64,000 bases of DNA. Origin: Pseudoteredinibacter isoporae (GTDB taxonomy: Bacteria > Pseudomonadota > Gammaproteobacteria > Pseudomonadales > Cellvibrionaceae). The stretch spans positions 1,426,001-1,490,000 of the forward strand of contig NZ_JAAONY010000001.1 in NCBI RefSeq assembly GCF_011602085.1, written 5' to 3'. The notes under the pieces are model-generated. The model was given only the letters and a program-made list of their open reading frames with translations, was not told the DNA's origin and ran no database searches. This document shows, piece after piece, positions 36,383 to 44,264 of the stretch. A program made the position numbers and the translations under genes. Each line of letters opens with the position of its first letter. Position 1 is the stretch's first letter.

Positions 36383-37909
36383 ATGTCCATTATTGAGGCA
36401 ATTACGGTCCCGAAGTGGGGCTTGACCATGACCGAAGGCACGCTCACGGAATGGCTGGTTGAGGAAGGTGATACGGTTGCGGTGGGTGATGTTGTTGCTG
36501 ATATGGAAACCAGCAAGATTGTGAATCAGGTGGAGTCGAGCGTGGCGGGTGTGGTTCGTCGGCTCGTGGCTCAACCCGGCGAGACCATGGATATTGCGCA
36601 GCTGTTGGCTGTAGTGGCCGCTGAGGATACACCCGATGCGGTGATTGATGCCTATATCGCAGATTTTGAACCCGAAGAGGTGGCGAGAGCGGACCTTCTT
36701 GGTGACAGTTCTGATGAAGAAACAGATATCGCAACAGCAGATTCAGCTGCTGCAGAAATCGATACCATACCGGCGCCAGAGGCACAGGCTCTCGGAGCCT
36801 TGAGCGAAGGCGGCGACGATAGCGACGTACACGCTTCGCGCTATGCTCGAAAGTTGGCGGGTGAATATAATGTTAATCTCAATAATGTTTCACCCTCAGG
36901 AAGAAACTCTAGAATCTCAAAAGCCGATGTGATTTCCGCCATTGAATCGGCGGGTGGTCATGTCACCAAACCTGCGGTCAATAGAGATGAGCTGTCGACT
37001 CATCGCAGCAATCTCGACGATAGCCATATAAAAGTGACCTCAGTGGCTGCTCGCCTTGCGAAAAAACTGGGCATTAATCTCAATGATTGTCGTGCTTCGG
37101 GGAATCGGGGGCGGGTGTGCAAGGCAGATGTAGAAGCGGCCAATGCATTGCTGAATGGCCAGGCTTCGGGACGCACCAAAGCCCTGGGTAGCAACACCAC
37201 CAGTGAAATATCGGCGCAGGTCGATGCGGTATTTGACGACGTTCCGATGACGGGAATGCGTAAAACCATTGCAGCACGTCTACAGGAGTCCAAGCGTGAA
37301 GCCCCCCATTTTCGTTTAAGTATCGATTGTTGTCTGGACCAGTTGCTGGCCCTGCGAGCGCAAATAAATGCGGAAGAGCCTGGCGTCAAATTATCCGTCA
37401 ATGATTTTGTGATCAAGGCAACTGCGATGGCATTAAGTAAATCGCCGGATGTGAACGTCCAGTTTGATGGCGAAACCATTCGCCGATTCAAACACGCGGA
37501 TGTTTCGGTCGCCGTAGCGTTGGAAAACGGTTTGATTACACCCATCCTGAAACGAGCAGAGACGCTAAGCCTCGCGCAAGTTTCCAATGAAATGCGCAGC
37601 CTGGCTACTCGGGCCAAGGCCGGGACCTTAAAACCTGAAGAATTTATCGGCGGCACATTCAGTGTGTCCAATCTGTGAATGTACGGCATTAAACAATTCG
37701 ATGCCATTATTAACCCGCCCCAGTCCGGCATTCTTGCGGTGGGAGCTGGTCAAAAAAGTGTGCTGGTCGATGGCGATGAAACACGTATAGCAACGATTGT
37801 GACCTTGTCGGCATCCTTCGACCATAGAGTGGTGGACGGTGCCGTTGGGGCGATGTTTATGGCCCTGCTCAAACGCTATCTCGAATACCCCGCATTAATG
37901 TTGGTATGA
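36383..37909 (+). pseudogene. acoC: Acetoin/pyruvate dehydrogenase E2 (dihydrolipoamide acyltransferase), split by an in-frame TGA
   Basis: Full frame of 508 sense codons with one internal stop. The lipoyl domain (residues 1-80) has the lipoylated Lys in DMETSKIVNQV; two E3-binding domains follow near 150-190 and 213-250; the catalytic domain begins near 285 (MTGMRKTIAARLQESKREAP). At 37676-37678 a TGA stands where the family has Gly in SNLGMYG. The same frame goes on at once with MYGIKQFDAIINPPQ and reaches the catalytic FDHRVVDG motif. So the 431-residue first product lacks the active site. A one-base change (GGA to TGA) explains it. Since TGA is followed directly by ATG, reinitiation to give a split enzyme is conceivable but unproven. 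Confidence 0.9.
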
Positions 37910-37925
37910 GCCGGAGGCCGATTAA

Positions 37926-39320
37926 ATGACTCATTATGATGTGATGGTAGTTGGCGGTGGTCCCGGCGGTTATGTGGCGGCCATACGCGCTGCCCAATTG
38001 GGTTTGAAGACCGCGCTTGTGGAAAAACAACACCTCGGTGGCATTTGTTTAAATTGGGGTTGTATCCCGACCAAGGCCTTGCTCAAGGGCGCCGACGTTG
38101 CCCATACACTTGGCAAGTTGGATCAGTTTGGTTTCAGTGCTGAAAATATTCAGTTTGATCTTCATAAACTGGTCCAACACAGTCGAGATGTATCGGCACG
38201 GCTTAGTGATGGCATCGGCTATTTGATGAAAAAAAACGACGTACACGTGATTGATGGTTTTGCGCGTTTAGCCGGTAAAGGCAAGCTCAATGTCGAAAGC
38301 GAGCAGGGAGGTTACGATTATCAGGCCGACCACATTATCTTGGCAACAGGTGCCCGGCCTCGAACCTTGCCCGGTATTGACGTTGATGGGGAGCAGGTTT
38401 GGACTTATTTTGACGCACTGGTACCAGAGGGGTTACCCAAATCATTGTTGGTCATAGGATCAGGAGCGATTGGTATTGAGTTCGCCAGTTTTTACAATGA
38501 CCTCGGTGTGGATGTGACCTTGGTAGAGCTTATGGATCAACTGATGCCAGTGGAGGATGCTGAGGTTTCGGCCTTTGTTACCCGATCCTTCAAGCAACGT
38601 GGTATTTCGGTAAAAACCAAAACCAGACTCGAATCCTTGGAAAAAACGACAGCTGGCGCTCAATGTCGACTGCTGAACAAACAGGGTGAAATTGAAACCC
38701 TTGAAGTTGATAAAGTTTTAGTATCTGCTGGCATTCAGGGCAATATTGAAAACATTGGTCTGGAGGCATTGGGTGTTGAAACCGAGAATGGATTTATAAC
38801 CGTTGATGAGTGGTGTCGTACTAATGTGGTTGGTTTGTACGCAATTGGTGATGTTTCCGGGCCGCCCTGCTTGGCCCATAAAGCCAGCAGAGAAGCGGTA
38901 CTTTGCGTAGAAAAGTTAGCCGGGGTTAACGGTGTTCAGACTCTGGATAGAAATCATATTCCAGCATGTACTTACGGCCGGCCCCAGGTCGCGAGTATGG
39001 GCTTAACCGAGGCCCAAGCTAAAAGCGGTAATCGAGCTGTTAGAGTCGGGCGTTGCGATTTGCAATCCAACGGCAAAGCCTTGGCTATGGGTGAAACGGA
39101 AGGCTTCGTAAAAACCATTTTTGATCATGATACAGGTGAGTTGCTAGGCGCCCATATGGTTGGCTATCAGGTGACCGAACAAATTCAAGGGTTTGGAATT
39201 GCTCAGGCATTGGAAGGAACAGAAGAGCAGCTGATGCAAATGGTGTTTGCCCATCCGACATTATCAGAAACCATGCATGAATCGGTCATGGATGCCTGTG
39301 GTCGTGCATTGCACCAATAG
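37926..39320 (+). CDS. lpdA: Dihydrolipoamide dehydrogenase (E3)
   Basis: FAD/NAD enzyme that reoxidises lipoamide for the complex. 464 residues. FAD motif VVGGGPGGYVAAIRAAQLG at the start, redox disulphide GGICLNWGCIPTKA (near 40-45), NAD motif LVIGSGAIGIEFASFY near 180, second FAD motif GLYAIGDVSGPPCLAHKA near 305, and the catalytic His-Glu pair in FAHPTLSETMHE near the end. Intact, unlike its E2 neighbour 16 bp upstream. Confidence 0.95.
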   Translation: MTHYDVMVVGGGPGGYVAAIRAAQLGLKTALVEKQHLGGICLNWGCIPTKALLKGADVAHTLGKLDQFGFSAENIQFDLHKLVQHSRDVSARLSDGIGYLMKKNDVHVIDGFARLAGKGKLNVESEQGGYDYQADHIILATGARPRTLPGIDVDGEQVWTYFDALVPEGLPKSLLVIGSGAIGIEFASFYNDLGVDVTLVELMDQLMPVEDAEVSAFVTRSFKQRGISVKTKTRLESLEKTTAGAQCRLLNKQGEIETLEVDKVLVSAGIQGNIENIGLEALGVETENGFITVDEWCRTNVVGLYAIGDVSGPPCLAHKASREAVLCVEKLAGVNGVQTLDRNHIPACTYGRPQVASMGLTEAQAKSGNRAVRVGRCDLQSNGKALAMGETEGFVKTIFDHDTGELLGAHMVGYQVTEQIQGFGIAQALEGTEEQLMQMVFAHPTLSETMHESVMDACGRALHQ

Positions 39321-39325
39321 AGTTT

Positions 39326-39554
39326 ATGCCACGTGAAGAGTTTGAAATCCCAGCCCCGTGAAAACGATGCGTTTGTGATTTGTCATTGTAAAGGAATGAA
39401 GCGCAGCAGCATTTAAAAGTTGATCGAGCGGAAGAATATCAAAAAGCCTGAAGAGCTGATGGCCCGTCTTAAGATTGGAACGGGTTGCGGATGCTGCATG
39501 ATGGCGATTCGAATGTTTTTGACCGAAGTGAACTGTCAACAGCGTTCATCATAA
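39326..39554 (+). pseudogene. Broken (2Fe-2S)-binding BFD-like ferredoxin gene
   Basis: Six bases after lpdA, an ATG opens MPREEFEIPAP and hits a stop. Shifting the frame by one at about 39360 restores ENDAFVICHCKGMKRSSI, a BFD-type start with CxC, then a TAA at 39417-39419, and the same frame continues as KKPEELMARLKIGTGCGCCMMAIR, the second cysteine pair (GCGCC) of the fold, ending at 39554. So one frameshift and one nonsense codon lie in a gene of about 75 residues. BFD-like domains accept or pass electrons in dehydrogenase systems. Confidence 0.75.
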
Positions 39555-39573
39555 TAATTACAGGAGAATACCC

Positions 39574-40587
39574 ATGTCTTCAATGAAAGGTGCAGTACTG
39601 TACGGAAATCGTGATCTTCGTGTTGTGGATGTTCCAAAGCCGGCAGCCGGTAAAGATGGTGTACTGATCAAGGTAAAAGCCGTTGGTGTTTGTGGCACCG
39701 ATGTTCACACGTATAAAACCGGTATATTCAAGGAAATGAGCATCCCGGCAGAGGGTGGAGCCTTGTTCGGCCATGAATTTTCGGGTGATATTGTGGATAT
39801 CCCTGACGGACTTAAACTGGATGGGCTTGCTCCTGGAGATCGTGTTGCGGGGTTTTCACTCGGCGCTTATGCCGAATACTGCAAGGCAGATGGTGCACTG
39901 TTTGGTGAGCCAGCGGTGTTTAAGTTGCCCGACAATATTTCTTACGAAGAAGCTGCAACGATAGAACCGTTAACGGTATCCCTTACTGCTGTTCGTCGGG
40001 CCGACCCTCAAGCAGGGGAAAAAATCCTGATTGTAGGTGCCGGTATGATTGGTCTCGGCTGCGTTCAAGTTCTGAAAGCTTTGTACCCGGAATGTGACAT
40101 CATCATTAGCGACATTTCGGAAAAACGCCTGGACATGGCTAAGCAGTTTGGTGCTCACCGAACCATTAACCCTATGAAAGAAGACGTCGTTGCGGCTATG
40201 AAGTCGGCCACTGGAGAGGATGTTGTTCTTTACAACCAGAGCACAACGGCAAATATTGATGTGGTGATCGAATGTGCGGGCTTGGAATTAACGACGAATC
40301 AGGCATTGCAAATCGTTAAGCCTCATACCGGGCGTTTGGTGGTTGTGGCCTTGTATGAAGATAAAATACATCTGGATCTGAATCAGATTGTGACAAAAAA
40401 TATTGATTTGCTTGGCATCCTCGCTTATACCATGGACGATATATGGGAAGCGATTGGGCTTATGGCGTCAGGGAAAGTCGATCGCCGACCTCTGATTACG
40501 CACCGCTTTGCACTTGGGGACGCAAAACAGGCTTTTGAGGCCCAGGTGAACACGGCGGATACTTTGAAAGCCGTTATTATTCCTTAG
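39574..40587 (+). CDS. Zinc-dependent alcohol dehydrogenase, 2,3-butanediol dehydrogenase-like
   Basis: 337-residue medium-chain dehydrogenase. Catalytic zinc ligands in GVCGTDVHTYK (Cys near 39) and LFGHEFSGDI (His-Glu near 65). The NAD-binding ILIVGAGMIGLGCVQVL lies near 150. The four-cysteine structural-zinc loop usual in this fold is not evident (AGFSLGAYAEYCKADG instead). Its place behind an acetoin-type dehydrogenase operon suggests oxidation of 2,3-butanediol to acetoin, by analogy with known acoABCL-bdh clusters. A secondary alcohol of another pathway cannot be excluded. Confidence 0.8.
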   Translation: MSSMKGAVLYGNRDLRVVDVPKPAAGKDGVLIKVKAVGVCGTDVHTYKTGIFKEMSIPAEGGALFGHEFSGDIVDIPDGLKLDGLAPGDRVAGFSLGAYAEYCKADGALFGEPAVFKLPDNISYEEAATIEPLTVSLTAVRRADPQAGEKILIVGAGMIGLGCVQVLKALYPECDIIISDISEKRLDMAKQFGAHRTINPMKEDVVAAMKSATGEDVVLYNQSTTANIDVVIECAGLELTTNQALQIVKPHTGRLVVVALYEDKIHLDLNQIVTKNIDLLGILAYTMDDIWEAIGLMASGKVDRRPLITHRFALGDAKQAFEAQVNTADTLKAVIIP

Positions 40588-40657
40588 CAGGAGATCAGAA
40601 GAAAATCGTTGGGTATTCACATAGTCGACAATATAGTAGAACAACAAGGTTTTTGTG

Positions 40658-41425
40658 ATGAAAAATTCTTCACTGTTTGATTTAAGCGGGCGCGTCGCAT
40701 TGGTGACCGGTGGCAATGGTGGTATTGGGCGTGCTATTGCACTCGGCCTGGCTGAAGCGGGTGCCGCAGTCGCCATCATTGGTCGTAATGAAGAGAAGAA
40801 CCAGAACGTGCTGGCAGAGCTACAGGCGATAGGTATTCCAGCCATGGCGCTAAAAGTGGATGTGAGCGAGCGGGATACCTTAGCGGAAGCTTATGCAGAA
40901 ATCGAAGCTCAGCTCGGGAGCATTAATATTCTGGTGAACAACGCTGGTATTGGTGTGCCAAGTGGTGGTGTGCTTCAAGAAGACCCGGAAGATTGGGATA
41001 GGGTGATTGAAGTGCAATTGAACGCTGTTTTTCTGTTGTCCAAAATCGCCGCAACCGCGATGCTGGAAAATGGAGGCGGGAAAATAATTAATATTGGCAG
41101 CATGTACTCCATTTTTGGTTCCAAACTCGTACCCTCATACAGTGCCGCGAAAGGCGCCATTGTTCAACTGACAAAATCCATGGCGGTTGAATTAGCCCCC
41201 CACAATATTCAGGTCAATGCAATCGCCCCCGGTTGGATTGAAACGGATATGACGGCAGTGCTTCGCGATACTCCAATGTACGGTGAAGCCGTAGCACGAA
41301 CTCCCGCCGGACGCTGGGGGCAGCCTGAAGAGCTGGCCGGTACGGCGGTATTCTTGTCTTCAAAAGCGGCAGACTTTGTGACAGGTGAAATGATTCGCGT
41401 CGACGGCGGCTACGCGGTTCAGTAA
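40658..41425 (+). CDS. Short-chain dehydrogenase/reductase (SDR)
   Basis: 255 residues from the ATG at 40658. Classical SDR marks: ALVTGGNGGIGRAIALGLAE (NAD(P) loop), NNAGIGVPSGG near residue 90, catalytic Ser in INIGSMYS, YSAAKGAIVQLTKSMAVEL (Tyr-x-x-x-Lys) and the C-terminal FVTGEMIRVDGGYAVQ. Oxidises or reduces a hydroxyl/keto group of the pathway substrate; the resemblance is to gluconate 5-dehydrogenase/3-oxoacyl reductase types. Tandem with a second SDR. Confidence 0.9.
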   Translation: MKNSSLFDLSGRVALVTGGNGGIGRAIALGLAEAGAAVAIIGRNEEKNQNVLAELQAIGIPAMALKVDVSERDTLAEAYAEIEAQLGSINILVNNAGIGVPSGGVLQEDPEDWDRVIEVQLNAVFLLSKIAATAMLENGGGKIINIGSMYSIFGSKLVPSYSAAKGAIVQLTKSMAVELAPHNIQVNAIAPGWIETDMTAVLRDTPMYGEAVARTPAGRWGQPEELAGTAVFLSSKAADFVTGEMIRVDGGYAVQ

Positions 41426-41478
41426 ATTGCAGCTTGCTTGCGAGCTGTCTTCCTGGAAATCAAATAGAAGAAAATTTT

Positions 41479-42294
41479 ATGGCCAGCTACAAAACGCAGT
41501 TTCAACTACAAGAAAAAGTTGCATTGATCACTGGTGCGGCCCAAGGAATTGGAGCCGAAATTTCCAGAGCGCTTGGTGAGTTAGGTGCGACTGTCATCGT
41601 CAGTGATCAAGATGCTGACCTGGCCGAGTCGCAAGTCGATAATCTTAAATCAGCGGGAATTCAAGCTGCATTTGCAAAACTGGATGTGACTTCCGAGCAA
41701 GAGTGGCAGACAACGATGATGGCCATAGAAAAAGAACATGGTCATTTGGATATACTCGTGAATAACGCAGGCATTATGTTTTACGAATCTGTCGAAGAAA
41801 TGTCTCTCGACAAGTTTCGCTTAATGCAGTCGGTTAATGTGGATGGTGTTTTTCTGGGCAGCAAGTACGCTTCAAAGCTTATGAAAAAACACGCAACCGC
41901 CGAACAGAGAGCGTCGATTGTGAATTTATCTTCTCTCGCGGGGCTGGCGGGTTCCTCATTGGTTTCCGCTTACTGTGCGTCAAAAGGTTCTGTGAGGCTT
42001 ATGACCAAGGCCATGGCGGCTGAATTTGGCGCAGATCATATTCGTGTGAATTCCATTCATCCTGGTTTGATCCAAACCGATATGGGAGATCAAGTGCAGG
42101 ATATGTTGATGCAGAAAGCTGGCTTATCAAGTCGTGAGGAGGCACAAGCCATAGGGCTCGCCTTAACGCCCTTGCAAGCCTGGGGAACACCTTCTGATGT
42201 GGCTTCGGCGGTAGCGTTTATGGCTTCCCCCGCCAGTAACTTTATGACGGGCACTGAAATTGTTGTTGACGGCGGAATTCATAATTGCCAATAG
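41479..42294 (+). CDS. Second short-chain dehydrogenase/reductase (SDR)
   Basis: 271 residues from the ATG at 41479 (GAAG upstream); a longer upstream frame is rejected as it includes non-conserved sequence. ALITGAAQGIGAEISRALGE, NNAGIMFYESVEEM, VNLSSLAGLAGSS and YCASKGSVRLMTKAMAAEF give a full SDR set; the C-terminus MTGTEIVVDGGIHNCQ is typical. It has a small insert near residue 215 (QKAGLSSREEAQAIG). Shares its region with the first SDR, so two successive oxidations of the same substrate are possible. Confidence 0.9.
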   Translation: MASYKTQFQLQEKVALITGAAQGIGAEISRALGELGATVIVSDQDADLAESQVDNLKSAGIQAAFAKLDVTSEQEWQTTMMAIEKEHGHLDILVNNAGIMFYESVEEMSLDKFRLMQSVNVDGVFLGSKYASKLMKKHATAEQRASIVNLSSLAGLAGSSLVSAYCASKGSVRLMTKAMAAEFGADHIRVNSIHPGLIQTDMGDQVQDMLMQKAGLSSREEAQAIGLALTPLQAWGTPSDVASAVAFMASPASNFMTGTEIVVDGGIHNCQ

Positions 42295-42343
42295 CTGAGT
42301 TGATCGCGCAGTTGTTGCACTACAAATGTTATCGGAGAGAAAA

Positions 42344-44233
42344 ATGTTTGGTGTTAAGAATATAACACTGCTGATGTTCGGAGCTGTTTTTGTCTCTTCG
42401 TTGGTGAGTGCTGAAGAACAAAGCTATTCCCCCTATGTTCAGCCAAATTATCCCGATAATGTTTACTTTGGTGATACCCACCTGCATACCGTTAATTCGT
42501 TTGATGCTGGCGCATTGGGTGCCAGGATCGATCCGGCGGGCGCGTATCGATTTGCCCAGGGGGAAGAAATTACTTCGGCGTCAGGTCAGCGAGTTAAACT
42601 GAAACGCCCGCTGGATTTTCTTGTGGTCGCTGATCATTCCGACGAGTTAGGCTTCTTTCCACAGTTGTTGAGTGGTTCGCCTAAAATGTTAGCGGATAAA
42701 ACCGGCCGCCGTTGGTATGAGGCTTTTACTGAAGGTGGTAAAAAGGGATTAGAGGCTTCTATGGAGTCCATTCTGATGCAAATCGGAGGAACCTTTCCCA
42801 AAGCTCTGCAATCGCGTCCGGGTTCCCATGGTTTTGACAGCACTTGGAAACAAAACGCTAAAGCGGCAGATGAGGCCAACGATCCCGGGCGCTTCACAGC
42901 ATTAATCGGTTATGAATGGACATTGCAGCCAGGCGGTAACAATGTTCACCGGAATGTGATTTATCGTGATGGGGCGGACGTTGCTTTGCAAACCAGTCCC
43001 TTTACCACGGCGGGTGCGGGAGGCAGTGATGATCCTCGAGATCTCTGGAAATGGATGTCCGAGCATGAGAAAAAAACCGGAGGCAAGGTGCTGGCTATTC
43101 CCCATAACGGGAATCTGTCCAATGGTTTGATGTTCCCGGAAGTCGAGCCCGCGACAGGCAAACCCATCAGCAAAGCCTATGCGGAAACCCGAATGCGCTG
43201 GGAACCAATTGTTGAAGTTACCCAAATTAAAGGTGATGGTGAAGCCCACCCACTGTTGTCGCCCAACGACGAGTTTGCCGATTATGGCACCTGGGATCAC
43301 GGCAATCTTAATTTGTCGGCCGACAAAATCGATGACATGTTGCTGTATGAGTACGCCCGTTCTGCATTGAAGATTGGCTTGAAAATAGAATCTGAAATTG
43401 GAGCAAACCCCTATAAATTTGGTCTGATCGGTGCAACGGATAGCCATACCGGTATGGCAACGGCCGCTGAAAACAATTTCTTTGGCAAACATTCCTTGAT
43501 GGAGCCCCATGCAGGCCGACCTGAACATATTGTTGGCCAGTTCGGCCAGAAGAAAGTGTTCGGTTGGCAACAAGTGGCGGGTGGTCTTGCTGCCGTTTGG
43601 GCAAAAGAAAATACTCGCGAAGCTATCTTCGATGCGATGATGCGCAAGGATGTCTACGCTACTACAGGGCCGAGAATGATTGTCCGAATGTTTGGCGGTT
43701 GGAGTTTTTCAACGGGTGATGAAAAGCGCTCGAACCTGGCGGAATTCGCCTATCAACACGGTGTTTCCATGGGGGGAGATTTATATCGGACAAAGCAGGG
43801 AAAATCTCCTCGTTTTATCGTAACCGCCAGCAAAGACCCTGATAGCGGAAATCTGGATCGCATTCAAATTGTGAAAGGCTGGGTAGATAGGGACGGCGCC
43901 AGCCATGAACGCGTTTACAATGTCGCCTGGTCTGGTAATCGTACACTGAATTCAGAAGGGAAATTAGCTCCCGTAGGAAATACCGTCGATATTAGCAAGG
44001 CGGCCTGGTCCAATACCATCGGCGAGGCCGAACTCTCTACAACCTGGGAAGATCCAGATTTCCGCTCTGATCAAAGGGCTTTTTACTACGCCAGGGTTTT
44101 GGAGATCCCAACCCCAAGTTGGGTGCTCTATGACGCGATTCGTTTCCAGACGCCGTTACCAAAGTCTGTCGCCAAGACGACTCAAGAGCGTGCCTATACA
44201 TCACCTATTTGGTACACCCCTGGAACGCCCTGA
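42344..44233 (+). CDS. Exported DUF3604 protein, PHP-like metal-site fold (first of two)
   Basis: 629 residues from the ATG at 42344, which has CGGAGA at good spacing; an ATG six codons earlier is less likely. Signal peptide MFGVKNITLLMFG...VSA. PHP-like metal-ligand motifs are visible: YFGDTHLHTVNSFDAG near 45, LVVADHSDELGF near 95, LAIPHNGNLSNGLMF near 255 and GATDSHTGMA near 370. DUF3604 proteins are abundant in marine gammaproteobacteria and are probably periplasmic hydrolase-like enzymes, but the reaction is unknown. Confidence 0.85.
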   Translation: MFGVKNITLLMFGAVFVSSLVSAEEQSYSPYVQPNYPDNVYFGDTHLHTVNSFDAGALGARIDPAGAYRFAQGEEITSASGQRVKLKRPLDFLVVADHSDELGFFPQLLSGSPKMLADKTGRRWYEAFTEGGKKGLEASMESILMQIGGTFPKALQSRPGSHGFDSTWKQNAKAADEANDPGRFTALIGYEWTLQPGGNNVHRNVIYRDGADVALQTSPFTTAGAGGSDDPRDLWKWMSEHEKKTGGKVLAIPHNGNLSNGLMFPEVEPATGKPISKAYAETRMRWEPIVEVTQIKGDGEAHPLLSPNDEFADYGTWDHGNLNLSADKIDDMLLYEYARSALKIGLKIESEIGANPYKFGLIGATDSHTGMATAAENNFFGKHSLMEPHAGRPEHIVGQFGQKKVFGWQQVAGGLAAVWAKENTREAIFDAMMRKDVYATTGPRMIVRMFGGWSFSTGDEKRSNLAEFAYQHGVSMGGDLYRTKQGKSPRFIVTASKDPDSGNLDRIQIVKGWVDRDGASHERVYNVAWSGNRTLNSEGKLAPVGNTVDISKAAWSNTIGEAELSTTWEDPDFRSDQRAFYYARVLEIPTPSWVLYDAIRFQTPLPKSVAKTTQERAYTSPIWYTPGTP

Positions 44234-44264
44234 ATAACAACTGATTTGAACAAGGCTGAATTCT

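Noticed and set aside
37676-37678. TGA in E2 as a selenocysteine or recoded codon
   Set aside because: The family has glycine, not cysteine, at this place, no SECIS-like hairpin was evident just downstream, and other genes here use TGA as a normal stop.
37000-37731. 243-codon minus-strand frame over the E2 gene
   Set aside because: Antisense to a well-conserved catalytic domain; Ser/Arg-rich product without recognisable features.
42902-43573. 223-codon minus-strand frame inside the first DUF3604 gene
   Set aside because: Lies entirely within a conserved gene with matching paralogue downstream; no ribosome site or domain.
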